Assembly (NCBI GenBank): GCA_023374045.1
Contig: CM041780.1
Coordinates: 37,959,030-38,023,029 of the forward strand
Origin: Limonium bicolor
Lineage: Eukaryota > Streptophyta > Magnoliopsida > Caryophyllales > Plumbaginaceae
DNA: 64,000 nucleotides
Reading direction: 5' to 3'
Shown here: one piece after another, positions 1 through 12,486 of the stretch
How the letters are laid out: every line of letters starts with the position of its first letter
How positions within the stretch are numbered: position 1 is the stretch's first letter
Notes under the pieces: generated by a model
Told to the model about the DNA's origin: nothing
Databases searched by the model: none
Seen by the model: the letters and a program-made list of their open reading frames with translations, nothing else
Translations under genes and position numbers: made by a program

Positions 1-984
1 TTTGGATCCTGTGTCACTCTGGACCATTTGCGGATCACTTTGTCATGCTGACAGCCGCGTTGCTTCTTTGGACTGACGAGAACGTTATCTGAGAGCCAGA
101 CTCCTCGCGTCCTTTGGTCACCGGGTCGGACATTCATCGTTGGCTGGGTTATTTTGTGGAGTTCATAATATCGAAAAGGAATATATGAAAGGCTCAGCGG
201 GGGTGCCTAGGGTTTAATGTCAGGGTTCACAAGCTTTTGGCTACGTGGTGTTGTACCTAGGTGCTTCGTCATTCTTGATAGTTGTGTATCCGCTCTTTGT
301 TACTTTTCGCAGGTCTAAGAGTAAATTTACAAATTATCTCCTTCGGTCGGAGTTATGCCGTTTATTTTACCTTTGAATGTGGTCTCACCGGAGTCGTGTA
401 AAAATGACACGCTCATTCACTCATGGTTTTTCCACTCAAGACACTCTCGTGAATTTCACTTAGAGACTAGTTCACACGCTTAAACGAAAGATGAAAGATG
501 ACGTACCTAAACTCAGATTGCCCCCAGTATTGATTTGGGGTTTATGACAACACTTAAATAGATGCGGATTTTGGAATGCTTCGTGGATATTATGGGATAG
601 TCTATGGTGTGAGGACGGACATGTTCACCCTTTTAGAAACAAAAGACAAGTCATTTTGTTCCATAGTCGGGAAATGATTACTCTGTGATCCCTTAAAAAG
701 AAAACAAATTTTTGTGTTTTTGTTTTGTTGAATGAATGCACAAAAAAAAAATTTACGAAAATCGAACTATGCTTTTATTCACGAATGGAAAGATAACATC
801 AAAAGTTGTAATCTAAAATGATAAAGGAAACTAACTACCATAAAAGTTAGAAGAATGATTGAGAAAAGAAAACTACTAAATCGAGAAAACTTCTGAAATA
901 GTGATGTTGAACAGTCTGATGCCAACGTGTTGAAGACTGGAGCTGTTGACCGTCGGGGCGCCATTGACCATGATTGTCTTCCTT

Positions 985-1885
985 CCAAGCTTCGAGTGGG
1001 CCCTGTAAAATGCCCATGGGTTGTGTAGGAAGTAACTGGGCCTGAGTCTTCGCCAAACTGAGAGTGAAGTGCATAGATTAGAGTGATTCCTAGACTAGAA
1101 CGGACATGTAGGCCTGAATCCAGAAATTGAGCAAACAAGCTGAAAGAAATCACATGGACCGTGAATGGGCCACTGGGCTGAGGGATAAGCCTTGAAGTCT
1201 AGATTTTTTGATGCTCTTGTTGGGCCTTGAAGCTGGAAACTGGAATGAATTATGCAAACTATCTTGGATTCAAATGTTTTATGGGCCGAAATTCTGATTG
1301 AGAGCGAAGCTCATGGGCCAAAACTATGAATTGGTCTATGGGCTCAAATGGAATGAGTTATGAGTGTGGTACTTGGGCCAGAATGATTGCTCTATATGTG
1401 AACTGGAATTTGGGCCGAGTGATTTTGGTTTGGCCTAACAGATGACACCTAGATCTAAGGTTTTGGGTTAGGGTCATGATAAGAAGTCTACCTAGACTAG
1501 AATGAGCCCTTGGGCCGGAATGTGTTTGGGCCTGAAGTAAAGCACATGAGCTGGAATGGTCCCTAAATCACAAATGGGCCTAACTTTCTTCGGGCCAGAG
1601 AAGATGGTTGCTAAGCCGAAAAAGATTTTGTTTTCAGGACTTGTGAGTTATTTCAAGTTCAGATGGATTTCTTTTTTATGGGCCTAGAACTAATTGGATA
1701 ATTCAAAATGGGCCAGAAGAGAAATCACCTAAGTCTAGGCTTTTGGGCCGGGACCCAAACGACTCACATGTTAAACCAAACAGGGCTTCTGGGCCGCAAA
1801 CAAATAGAGCTGTCAATTCGTGTTGGGCTAGGTTGATGTAGGAGAAGTTCCTATCAATCTCTAGGCTGGGTAGTGGGCCGATCAC
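985..1885. repeat. Cluster of about 20 TGGGCC/TGGGCT motifs in the leader of element G
   Basis: The 5' leader of G contains roughly twenty TGGGCY motifs on the plus strand, spaced about 20-90 bases apart, with otherwise unique sequence between them. TGGGCY matches the plant site II element recognised by TCP transcription factors. The motifs lie downstream of the LTR with respect to the element's own transcription. Whether they are regulatory or a sequence bias of this leader is not known. Confidence 0.6.
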
Positions 1886-2403
1886 ACAAGCAAACAAGGC
1901 CCACACAAATTCAACATGTCCTCACCTGTCGCTTATCCAATTCGGGTAAGGATCGATCCGGAGAGGTGCTTGGGGCGCGGGCCCAGGTCACCACAAAGGA
2001 ACAAGGCTTGCACGCTATTCTCTTTGGGCTTCCCCACTTTTTTCACATCACCTGAAGGTGTGCGTCTACGGTTGGGTCTTTGACTGACCAAACAAAGGGT
2101 TAGGTAAGGGCACTGCCAGGAAAACGCTTGGGGCTAAAGCCCAGGTATTAAGGGGGTGTGGACACCCTCCTCTTTTCCCTCGCTTATTCACATCACCTAA
2201 AAAGTGTGAGTCCCTGACAGGGGACCCTCAAACGGGTCCCGGGGTGAAATCGGTTTTGTGGACCCTCGCTCTCATATGATGCAAAGGTGCAGAAAATTAA
2301 AGTGCGCATGAAAGTAAACAAACAGAGTAATAAAGCCATAAATAAACATTTTCGAGTTAAGCCCTCTTTCTTAAAATTAAAACAAGTTAAAATTAAGAAG
2401 TTT

Positions 2404-2422
2404 GTCCCCAGCAGAATCGCCA
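2404..2422 (-). other. Primer-binding site of element G
   Basis: Read on the minus strand, TGGCGATTCTGCTGGGGAC starts three bases inside the LTR end at 2426. It begins with TGG, as needed to pair with the CCA end of a tRNA. It resembles the tRNA-Arg type sites described for plant Tat/Ogre elements. It proves that the LTR at 2426-4136 is the 5' LTR of a minus-strand element. Confidence 0.85.
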
Positions 2423-2425
2423 GTC

Positions 2426-4136
2426 TGTGAGCCTCGATTTTAAACCCTATCCTATATTGATTAAAGTTGATTAGGATCTAACCGGGTTTTAGGTCCACTT
2501 ATAGCCTAAGATTAATAACTATGTCATATAACAATAGTTATTAAAACCTAAGCTAGCTCACTGGAACCTATTATGAGTCGCCACCTAATTTTAACCTAGA
2601 TCAAATTAGGAAAGGAGAGTTCGGGTTCGGGGGCTCGATATTCGACTCAATTAGGGTTCAATTACTTTCATTACCCCTCCTAGGTCGTTTTTCCTCTACT
2701 TGGTTTAATTACGGCTTTCTACAAAGTTGCTTTTTAACCTAGGTGCGCGCTTCTGTTTTTTGTGTTTTTTAGCATTTTTTGACAGAAAATTAAAGTGGAA
2801 ATTAAAATACCTAAACTAGGGTTTCGGAGGCAGAATTAGGTCAAATTTTGTTTCCGTCCGTAGCCACGGACCTAATGTCCGAAGCCACGGACCCCAGTTA
2901 ACCTACATAACAATAAAGTCGAATTAAACAGAAAACAGAAAATTGTAAAGTCCGGGGCCTCGGACAGGCTGTCCGTGGGCCCGGACATTAAAAAACCTAA
3001 TTTTTAAATTTTAAAAATCCCGCCGCCGTCCGTGGGTGTCCGAGCTTACGGACAGGGAGTCCGGGACCCCGGACACGACGTCCGTGGGTGCGGATAGCCC
3101 TCGGACGGCGGCTTTGAGGATGTTCCAGAAGGTGTTTTCGGCTCAAATTTTATGGGTGTGTAGCCTGAAAGATTTACAATACGTTAGTAGTCGAAAGTTC
3201 TCAATTTGAATTCGGATTATGCACGAAACTTGGTAAACAAGTTATTGGACAGAAGCTTGAATAAACAGCAATACAGAAGCGTACGAAGGTTAGTTCGAGC
3301 CCAAATTTGAGGCAAGACAGATAATACCGTGGAGAATTAGGGGAGTGGAGTTTCTACCTGTTTTACCTTCGGATTCACAACGTTTCTTCACACCGGGATT
3401 CGTCGAGTGCTCTGTTGATGGCAGACCCGAGAGGATTTCGACCCAAGCTTCTGGTTGTTGGTTGTTCTTGCTGTTCTTCACGTTTTGGTGGTGTTTTTGT
3501 GGGGTTTTGATGACTATTGATGCTTTGGGGATTGGAAAACGTGTTTAGATGGTGATTTCGGGGGATTTTCGGTATGATTTGGGTGGCCGGGTGTTGGAAA
3601 ACGTGAGAGAGTGAGGAGGCTGTGTTTTCTGACTCTCTAGGGTTCTTGAGCATATGAGGTTCTTCTTTGATCATGGGATAAGGTTCCTTATATAGGCCTC
3701 TTTAAAGATAGAAAAATCCGGTAAAAACCGAGATTTACCGACGTTTTAGCTCAAGGGCTTCCAAAAAAAATTTGATTATGAAATTTCACACATGGGTAAA
3801 GGATGATATTTCTGATTTTTCTAAAGTGGAATCGAATTTTTTGGATATTGGAATATTTTTAAATTCAATTTCTCGTCAGATTCAATCAGAAATTACTAGA
3901 AAATTATTGGAAATTTGAAAAATCAAAATTCCAACGCCATTATGCTTAAAATGTCATGCTCTATCATGGGTTAAAATTTCACAGCATTTTGAATTGATTT
4001 GACCCTTATTTGGAGGAGAGAGAAAGCCTATAGGGGGCTTAGGAGCCTTGAAAAATTACGAAAATGCCCCTGGAGATGACTAAGCTGTCCCTAGTAGAGG
4101 CTCTCTTCTGGGGGGGTTGAAATTTTGGGTATAACA
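2426..4136 (-). repeat. 5' LTR of Tat-type element G
   Basis: The 1,711-bp LTR runs, on the minus strand, from TGTTATACCC (4136) to GGCTCACA (2426). A TATA box (TATATAA on the minus strand) lies near 3690-3703. Downstream of it in the direction of transcription, at 3110-2850, is a run of short inverted repeats of the form GTCCG-spacer-CGGAC. The plus-orientation copy at 12976-14755 has the same order of features. The five bases to the right (ATTCC, 4137-4141) would be the target duplication; the partner lies outside the window. Confidence 0.9.
2850..3110. repeat. GTCCG...CGGAC inverted-repeat cluster in Tat LTR
   Basis: At least six short dyads with GTCCG left arms and CGGAC right arms occur in about 260 bp, in two groups separated by AT-rich DNA. 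The same cluster appears at 14058-14330 and 63687-63955 with changed bases, including changes in the arms. It lies downstream of the TATA box, so it would be in the transcript. Confidence 0.75.
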
Positions 4137-6885
4137 ATTCCTTATCACATAGTATCAAGTACTGGCTTGTTGCCCAGTCTGTATGTCATCACTTATCTTA
4201 CATGTTCATTGTGTCTAACTCATAACTGTGCTTGTTGGCCATTTTATTATTTAACAATACCCCTGCAACGGCCGCTTACTGCGCACCATGCGGTTACTCA
4301 TTGTATAACATCAATTCACACTGCATCAGCTATTATATTAGCTTCCGCCATTACACTGTGTTTCGCCATTTATTTGGCTGATTACTGGGTATTCTATTCT
4401 TCGGGTCTATATGCTCCTTGAGCGTTGCTCATTACACATTTAGCATCACACACCTCTGGTGGTTGCTATTAGATTTATTACCCTTCGGTCTCCACAACTG
4501 GTACGAACACTCCTTTTCGTACTTTTCCTACTCACATCATTCCTGGGTAATAACGATATGGTCAACCCTTAACATATTCTCTAGACATATTCCCACTCAT
4601 TACTACCGTTCTGGCGGTTTCACAATACTAAGAGGTGTCCCCACTCTTTAGGTAGTGGTTCGTTATCCGCTTCTATTACTTATATACCATAAACTTTCAT
4701 AGTCGACAAAATTCACTTATGACATTTTACTTGTGGCTTATAAGCCCTATTGCCTCGAGCTCTGCTCATTGTAGGCTGTTCACATTCATTTACTTCTTCG
4801 AACAATATTACACGGTTTGCAGGTTGTACTGGGCTCCATGACAAGGTCGTTATGCCTTTCATGGGGTGTCCCTTCAAGGATGTCAGACTTCCTCCTGACG
4901 CCTTAAGATTAAACTGGGTGGTAGTTTCAACCCTTGCGTTTCTGTCACGTTATTCCGTTCAACACTGTTGATCCAAACACCCCTTTAAGGACAACTCCTG
5001 GGTGGTACCAGGTTATGCCATTACATCTGGCTTTCACTTATGAGTACATTCAATTAACTGCATTTCCTTGCATTCTTGCCTGGGTTAAATATTCTCTCAG
5101 TGGGATTGATATCCCTAGTGATCATCTCGGGAGTCTCATCCCGATCATTGCACATTAACATATCCATAATAGGCATCTGCCTCACCATCTGTAGGCTGGG
5201 TGCTTACTCCAGCTATTACATTCATCCCTTAGGATTCTTAAGACATATTCCATGTTCTTATTTACCAACTAGTGCACTTCGCACTTGTTCACCTTTAAAC
5301 GTTTCCTTAAAATGAATTCACTGATTCTTTTAGTTTTATTGACCTTACTGGTTCCATTACTTCTACCATTCTTGGTAATTTTTACTTTGTCTGACTTTTA
5401 CTTCGGTCCGTAGTATGGAGTCGACTACTTCCCGTGTTTCAGACTCCACTCGTATACATATGTGGGGTATCCTGTTGATACATTGCTACTTACCCGGTTA
5501 ACCTATAAGAAGGTCTGCCAGGCCCACAAGCTCCTATCGGAGTGCGGTCGTCCCACAATTCAGTTGGTACACTCGTAGTGTCCGTCACGCGCCTAGGTGA
5601 AGTATTCTGTTGTCAACTCCCTTATATTATCCTGTGATAATATGCATTCCGTGCTTCCCGATCTTAATCAAGGGAAGGTTTATCCATTATTGTATTTTTT
5701 TATGGTCTCCATCCATTCCCTCGGGTTGCTACCCTTGGGTTCACCGGTTTCCATCCGGTTATTTAAAGGTCACTGGGTATAATTTACCTACCACGTGGCA
5801 CTGAGGCCGGTGTAGGTCTTCTGGTTTGGTTTAGAAGAAAGTTAGAAGGAAGTATTAGTCTGAAAGAAAATCTGGTTTTGGAAGGAAAAGGGGTTTGAGT
5901 AAATCTGAGTTTGAAAGAAAATTTTCATGGTTTCACAACGTCTTCTTACCTTAACCAAGTCTAGCTTCTTGCTGACTGGTGTACTTACAATTGCAGAGGT
6001 CGGGCTGCTAAGCCCTTCCACAACTATGTTGGTCTTACTTAACTTCACGGTACTTTACTAAGTACCTGTAGTTGTTTAAAGTTTCCCGTACAGCTTGTTA
6101 TAGCAGCACTTGCCATGGCAAGTCGCCATGCTAACTGGCTACTGGTCCAATAAACATTGGTTGCGGTATTGTTTCCGCTTACTCTGTCATTAGTGGCCTT
6201 GCTGGCCCTTACTTGATCTCACAGTCTTAACAATAAATCCTCTGGGTTTTTCTCACTATTTTCACATGGTAATCATTAACTAGGGTGTTTCCCATTCTGG
6301 GAGACCCCTTTTACTTAGTATTACATCCTCCTCATACTACGTTGTAGTTCCTTTAATCGGTTGGTATACCGTTGGTGTGTTAGTTAACATTGTAGTCCCG
6401 TGGACACTTGTCTCGGGTTTCATTACCTCACTTCTTGCCTGTTGCACGCTTGGGGCGTTGCAAGCTGGTTTTTTCTCGACTGCTTGGCATGTCGATCCAG
6501 GTTGCTGGAAATTCTATTCTCTTATGCGCATGATTCTTCACTTTTCGCTACCTTATGCGGCAGACATTGTTAAAATGGGAACCGTCTTCGGGATTCACAC
6601 CTTTCGGAATCTACCGTATGACAGGCTCTCCGTACTTATAAGGACATTTAAATGCAGCCAGGTCGGGTATTCCCGAGTAAGAGGGGGCTTCCATCTCTCT
6701 GGTGTTCTTTCCCAGTTATAATCAGGGATTGTGGAGGGTGGGATGTATATGGTAGGTTTCCAATATTCACCGGTCCTCCTAACTAGCGTATCTCTCACGC
6801 TATCACTCATCCCCTAACCCACATATACTGAAATCCTAACTCGGTACTTCCTAAGCTCGGTAATTCAGTCATCAGAGCGATACTT
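4137..6885 (-). mobile_element. Internal region of Tekay-like element F, non-coding as seen
   Basis: This 2.75-kb stretch lies between the primer-binding site of F and the inserted element G. In the direction of F it should hold the leader and gag. I see no gag capsid, zinc knuckle or pol motif in any frame. The longest minus-strand frame after the primer site (6595-6810, 71 codons) has no family I recognise. F may be non-autonomous, or its gag may lie left of the window beyond G. The plus-strand frames at 4125-5315 are short, overlapping and feature-free. Confidence 0.6.
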
Positions 6886-6898
6886 CGCTCTGATACCA
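6886..6898 (-). other. Primer-binding site of element F, within a hairpin
   Basis: The minus strand reads TGGTATCAGAGCG, the standard initiator-tRNA-Met type site of chromoviruses. It overlaps a perfect inverted repeat, ATCAGAGCGA (6871-6880) and TCGCTCTGAT (6885-6894), with a four-base loop. Element A has a similar but shorter stem at its primer site (28364-28370 with 28381-28387). Confidence 0.9.
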
Positions 6899-6903
6899 CT
6901 TTT

Positions 6904-9900
6904 TGTAACACCCCAACATACAACAACATACTTAACATTAAACTGCAGCGGAAAATACACATCATCACATAACTTAACTCATCGGTGTTACACGCCGTTA
7001 ACCACCCACGTGGCTAACAAGGCTAACATTTACACATTTGTATCGGTCTGACGGACTAGATCCCCGAGCAACTATACAATACCGTCTCCTTTATCACTAC
7101 CAACATTCATTATACAAATACCTTCCAACTGTACCGAGTATTTACAATTAATGCCGAGAACAATTTCGGTCTTACTACACCTACAAATTACAAGTAATTA
7201 CATCAATTACCCGTACGCAACAACTACCCCGTCCTACTCTCGAACGGCTCCAGCTCCTTGTACCTGAAATAGAAAAGGAAAGAAAGGGTGGCCCCCCAGG
7301 GGCTCAGCACCTTTGCTGGTATGGTAATCCCGCAGCCCACATGCTACCGGGCCACGCACAACTATTTGTCGTCTTAGCATGCGGTTGATTACATTTAAAT
7401 CAAGCATGTGAAACATAAACTCACGACACAATACATTTCACCCCAATGGGCTTAAAAAATAACTCATCCGTACTTAACCAATCACTCTTTGAGTTCTTCC
7501 ACCCTATAGTATTTCTCCTCTAACGGAGCTATTTCCTCAAAAGACGACACTTACCCACTATCGGGTTTCCACAAACGTCTTTTTACATACTAGGAATCAT
7601 ATCCATGATCCTCATATTTCACTTCTAAGCGACATATAACATCACATCACAATAACTTTGCAACATACAAATAACACATACATAACGGGTACGGATCTCT
7701 TAGGAACCGGCCCAAACATAGTTAATACACTGGTGAGCCTAGGGAATGATATCACCCCCATGTTAAGCTCGTTATAACAAAACTCATTACCGCCCTAATA
7801 GTCGGACGAGTAACTTACCTAAAGATGGATCGGATTTAGTGACCCGAACTCACCCACAAACACATGTTCCCCCTAAACCGATCATAAGTCAGAATAGCTA
7901 AGCTTTGGGATAAGCTAATGGGAGATCATAACCCGTGAGGGAAACAACCATAACAGAGAGAAGGGTAAAGCTAAAAAGGATACCCACTCCCAAACAACGC
8001 GCGACCGGCCAAACCGGATTCCTCACTACTGTTAGTACATACTTATTTTTAATTTTTCGTTAGAACTCCACTACGGAGTCTATCGTACCTACACACCATA
8101 CAGTATTACTCTTGGGTTAAACATACAAGGGAAATGAGTCACATCTCAACAACATAATAATACGAACAACTGTAAACTCATTACATGACTTAAGTCTTAC
8201 AAGGTCATAAACACACAGAAAACAAACAACACACAAGCCGGTGTAAACCGGTAGGCAACAGACTGCAAGAAAATCATACCTGTCACCAACGTCCACTCTA
8301 ATGTGTCGTCTTAAGTTCCTTGAACAGTTCTCGAACAACTGGCAACATTACATTTACTTTTATCAACATCGGGGTAACATGTTTGTTTAAAGTCCAACGC
8401 TCATAACTTACCCTCGTTAACTAGTTAAACAACTTGACACTTTTAACTTGTTTTACTTACACATTTTATTACAACTTTTCACCCACTTGGTTGTCTTTAT
8501 AACACACCTAACATGTCCTCAACACCTTTATAACATCATTACTTATCAATCCCCATCATTACACATCATTTTTATACCTTTAACAACATTTTTTAGAGTG
8601 GTCCGGGACTTGGTCCTTACCTTAAGTCCCGGATCAACACTCACACAAACTCACGGTATGTTTTGATAGGGTGGTCCGGGACCTTGTACTCACCCTAAGT
8701 CCCGGACCAAGACAGTCTTGTACTCTCGGCTACATTTAACAGGGTGGTCCGGGACTTCATACAGGTCCTAAGTCCCGGACCATTCTAGGCAAAAACTCTC
8801 GGGTAATTTAAGGGGGGTGGTCCGGGTCCTTGTACAAGACCCAAGTCCCGGACCACATTGTCTTAGAAACTCACGGCCCGTTTTTCATACTGGTCCGGAA
8901 CATGACCCATAACCTAGGTCCCGGACCCAAGCTACAGAATTGACGTACTTGCATTTTTCAAGTCCTGCTGCCTAAGTTCTTTACACCCATCATATGTATA
9001 AGCTTCCCAAATGATCTTAGGTACACTCTTATACTCAAAAATTCACCAAATATACACCACATTACAACATAGTGCACAATTTAAATTGCATAGCACTTAG
9101 GCTCTTAAAATGCATAAATCTTAAACACCGAATTTCCCACAATATATTTGCCTTTGACCTGCAAATACACACAACAATACATATGTCCTTTACTAGTCTC
9201 TTTGAGAACATTTTTCTAAGTCATTTACCATTGGCTCTTTAGGTAGTTTCAATAGACAACGTAAGTTCATTTTCCAAAGGAATTATAAGCTATTTTTGGT
9301 TAGCATAATTACCTCCTTTCCTCACAAGTTCTTTCTTGTTTCAGAAATCTTAGATCTTGGAGAGAGTTTGGATACTTGTCAAGAGAGGACTCCACCCAGT
9401 CCTTGAATGGTTGGAATGAAGCTAGAACAAGGCAACATAAGGACACCATTTAAGGTAATTTTCGGACAGCACAAAACATGGAGGAACATCATTTTTCTTT
9501 GAGTTTCCTTACCTTGAAGCAAAGGAGAACTAATACGTGAAAAGATGAGCTCAAGCTCCTTCCATGGAGATTCCCCTTGGCACCAAAATGGAGCTCTTGA
9601 AGATTTGAAAGGACCAAGTTGAAGAGCTTGATGAGACTAAGAGATTGGTGGTCTTAGTTTTTAATTTGGCCAAGTGAGCTAGAAGTTACAAGGATTTGAA
9701 GGTGGTGTCTGGTGCTGTGCTGCTTCAACCGTGAAAGAGAGCAGGAAGAAGATGGGATACGCGAGAATGAGGGAGATGAAGGGAATGATTGATTGCAAAA
9801 GCCTTGAGTGGGTAATCGTTAAATAAAGCAAATAGTGCTTAATAAAGTAGTATAGTATTTTATTTATGTCTTCCTTCACTTATTTGATTGCAGGTGGTGG

Positions 9901-10458
9901 TGACTCACCTTCCAAAAACCGGCCCCCATATATTACTTAGGGGTGTTTTGGTCTTTGTTAACTCATTTAATTACTTAATATAACATATGTTACAAACTAG
10001 CTTATAAAAGTCACTATTCATAAAAACAAGGCACATAACTGTGAAATTTTTGGTTTCCCTTTGATTTAGGATTCCTAATGTGATACTAAGTAGTACACAT
10101 GTTAATTAAAGAGTAATGATGGACATCTAGCCATTCAAAACCCATTTACAAGACAATTTTTCAAAAATGTGCTTTAAGGCTCCTTTAAGCACATTTTGTG
10201 TTTAACTTGTTTTCAAGCTTGGTTTTCTTTGGTAATTGGTTTAATATGTCTATTAACATATAAATACGGTCTGGGTAAGCTCATTAGGTCTTAACCAAGA
10301 TTATCCCAAGCTTAGAGCACACTTTGGCCCTTATCGACTTTAAGGTAATTAATGTTTAATATGGTTAAAATCGTTCACTAATATTTCTAAAGCATTTTTT
10401 TGCCTTATTATACCATATCTTAACATTTAAACAACATATCAAGGTATGGGGTATTTCA
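6904..10458 (-). repeat. 5' LTR of Tekay-like element F
   Basis: This 3,555-bp LTR reads on the minus strand from TGAAATACCCC (10458) to GGGGTGTTACA (6904). Its ends and several blocks are shared with the LTRs of A, D and E: the start block, the AAGCACATTTT stretch near 10170-10200, and the GGGGGCCGGTTTTT motif near 9925. It contains a hairpin array at 8600-8930. It lies inside element C, whose sequence resumes at 10459. The other LTR of F is outside the window. Confidence 0.88.
8600..8930. repeat. Five-unit hairpin array in LTR F
   Basis: Five units about 72 bp apart each pair a left arm like GGTCCGGGACTT with a right arm like AAGTCCCGGACC across 10-15 bases. Units start near 8600, 8673, 8744, 8818 and 8889. 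The stems are strongly GC-rich against an AT-rich background. Confidence 0.9.
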
Positions 10459-11389
10459 AAAAACAGCTCTCAAAGTTCAAAACCGGGAAACACAAGAACC
10501 CCAAGGAAAAGAGATTCAAAGAAAGGCAAATCTGGAAAGCCTCGAGGTAATCCAAAATCAGAAGAAAGAGAAAAGGTGCAAGGAACAATTCAAAAGTCCC
10601 AAGTTCCAAGCTCACAAGCGAAGTCATCACGAAGTAGCCAAACGACTTCAAGACAGAGAAGGCAAGTCAAAGAGAATGTGCAAGTTGCAGCTTTGGTCAC
10701 CCTTATAGCTCCACATATCCTAAACATTCCTCCATCGTCCCATTGTCTTTCATCACACCCCATGGCCACGTTATAAGCCTCAAATACTTCTGACTTGGTA
10801 GTTGTGTACCCAATCACGTGAAAGTAACAGATCGAATGCATAAATTCATCAAATATCAAATTCAATGGTCTAGAAGTTGTGACCGTAAGTGAGAAATGAG
10901 TGTAAACACCAAACACGTCGAGTGTAGGTTAGGAAGCACCACATCAAAGAATAAGCCTTGACCCTGTGAGGATAAGACTGTTCGCACGTTTAATCAAAGA
11001 TTATTGGGGCAAAATCGGCAATCATCGTTCTGATCGATTACCATGAACTCTAGCTCAGACTGTCTTAAGGAAAATACTGAGGGCAATTGTTGGTTCCACC
11101 AATTGCCATAACAACACCATCGAAACCCAAAGCTGAGCACTACCATCCCACCACGGCCCACCTAAGCCCTTACCTCACATCATATACCACGGGCACCTCA
11201 TAAGCCTTCACCTCCACATAAATTTCATGCCCGTCATAAGCCTGATCACCACTCAAGAGATCTCCACATCAAACATAGCACCACACCAGTGGATGTTCAT
11301 CTCCTAGGAGATAAATTACGAGTCTGAAATTCTTAGTCAGGAAACGATGATTTCACTTTCCTTTTCAGTAGATAGAATTTCTTTAAATA

Positions 11390-11700
11390 TTGCCACGTTT
11401 CCACCTTTTCAGTAATTTCTTGTCCTGGACCAATTTTCCTTCAAACACTCGATTTCACAAATCTGCATTATCGCTATGTTGGCATATTCCTAGCAATTTC
11501 TTGCTTTGGACAAATATGCATCATCGCCATGTTTGGCATATTTCTAGCAATTTCTTGCTTTGACAAATCTTGCATCATCGCCATGTTGGGCACAATTTCC
11601 AGCAATTTTCTTGTTGAACAAATTTTAATTCATATTACCATGTGTGGCACATTCTTCAACAGTTTCTTGCTTTGAACCAGTATTTTACATGCACCAGATT
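11390..11700. repeat. Degenerate tandem repeat, about 58-bp unit, 5 copies
   Basis: Units share the blocks GCATCATCGCCATGTT, GGCACAT and AGCAATTTCTTGCTTTG, with drift in length and sequence. They lie in the 3' region of element C. Confidence 0.7.
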
Positions 11701-11935
11701 GCATTTTACAAATTTTGGATACATCTCATCATCACCAGGTTTGGCCCTTTTACAATTGGTTTTCACCACATGCATTTGCACGAGACATTATCTTTCAACT
11801 TATTTGTAGTTCGAGACCCAGAATCAGTGCGAGATCCAGCTTCTTCATTCAGTGCGAGACCAGTGTGAGACAAGTACGAGACCAAGTATCAACATTAGTG
11901 CAAGACAAGTACGAGACAGTGCGTGATCCAAGTTG

Positions 11936-12440
11936 ACGGGGGCAGAGGCAATAAGTCCCCTTTTCATGTCGACTTTAAGGGAGAAACAACTAGAGGACGG
12001 TGGCAATAAGTCCCCATGGTGATCTAGAAGTTATCCCAGCACCCCAGTTGGTGGGCAGAGGCAATAAGTCCCCATAGTATACCAGCAAGGAGCATTGGAA
12101 CGGGTTTTGTTCCCAGAAGCATACGAACATCATTTTCATATCATCTATATCATTCGCATCATTTCATCATCTACATTTGCATCATCTTCATATCATCCAT
12201 CTGCATTATCCAGGCGCGTCACAAGACCTGGCGACAGAAAAGTTGGCGAGGTGATGCAATAAATCCTCCTGTGCGATGTCAACTTATTTTGGGATCAACG
12301 AATGGTGGGTGATGGCAATAAGTCCCCAGGGTTTTTACCAGGAGTTATCCCTGCACACTGGATTGGGGGGCGATGGCAATAAGTCCACATTGGGTCCAGC
12401 CAGGAGCATTGGCACGGGTTTCGGTCCCCAGAAGCATCCG
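11936..12440. repeat. Dispersed AGGCAATAAGTCCCC-type repeats
   Basis: The motif GAGGCAATAAGTCCCC or a close variant recurs at least five times (near 11945, 12006, 12065, 12313 and 12370). It is set in larger imperfect units that include CCAGCAAGGAGCATTGG and CCAGAAGCAT. This is a higher-order repeat within element C. Confidence 0.7.
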
Positions 12441-12486
12441 AGCATCATCAGCATTCCTACATCTACACATTATTTCATTTATTATA

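Larger units (their letters stand above)
1..4136 (-). mobile_element. Tat/Ogre-type Ty3 retrotransposon G, 5' part
   Basis: The element reads right to left and is cut by the left window edge. It consists of a 5' LTR (2426-4136), a primer-binding site (2404-2422) and about 2.4 kb of leader. The LTR has TG...CA ends and closely matches the LTRs at 12976-14755 (opposite orientation) and 63255-64000. I find no convincing gag or pol frame in the leader; the 124- and 75-codon minus-strand frames near 779-1153 overlap each other and show no known domain. The right flank (4137) is the internal region of element F, so G inserted into F. The lineage call rests on the primer-binding site and LTR style, because no coding domain is visible. 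Confidence 0.8.

Noticed and set aside
779..1153. A 124-codon minus-strand frame in the leader of element G
   Set aside because: It overlaps another long frame in a different phase, has no Gag features and lies in the leader before where gag is expected.
4125..5315. A run of plus-strand frames of 70-100 codons
   Set aside because: They overlap in different frames, run antisense to element F and show no domain or membrane pattern that survives inspection.
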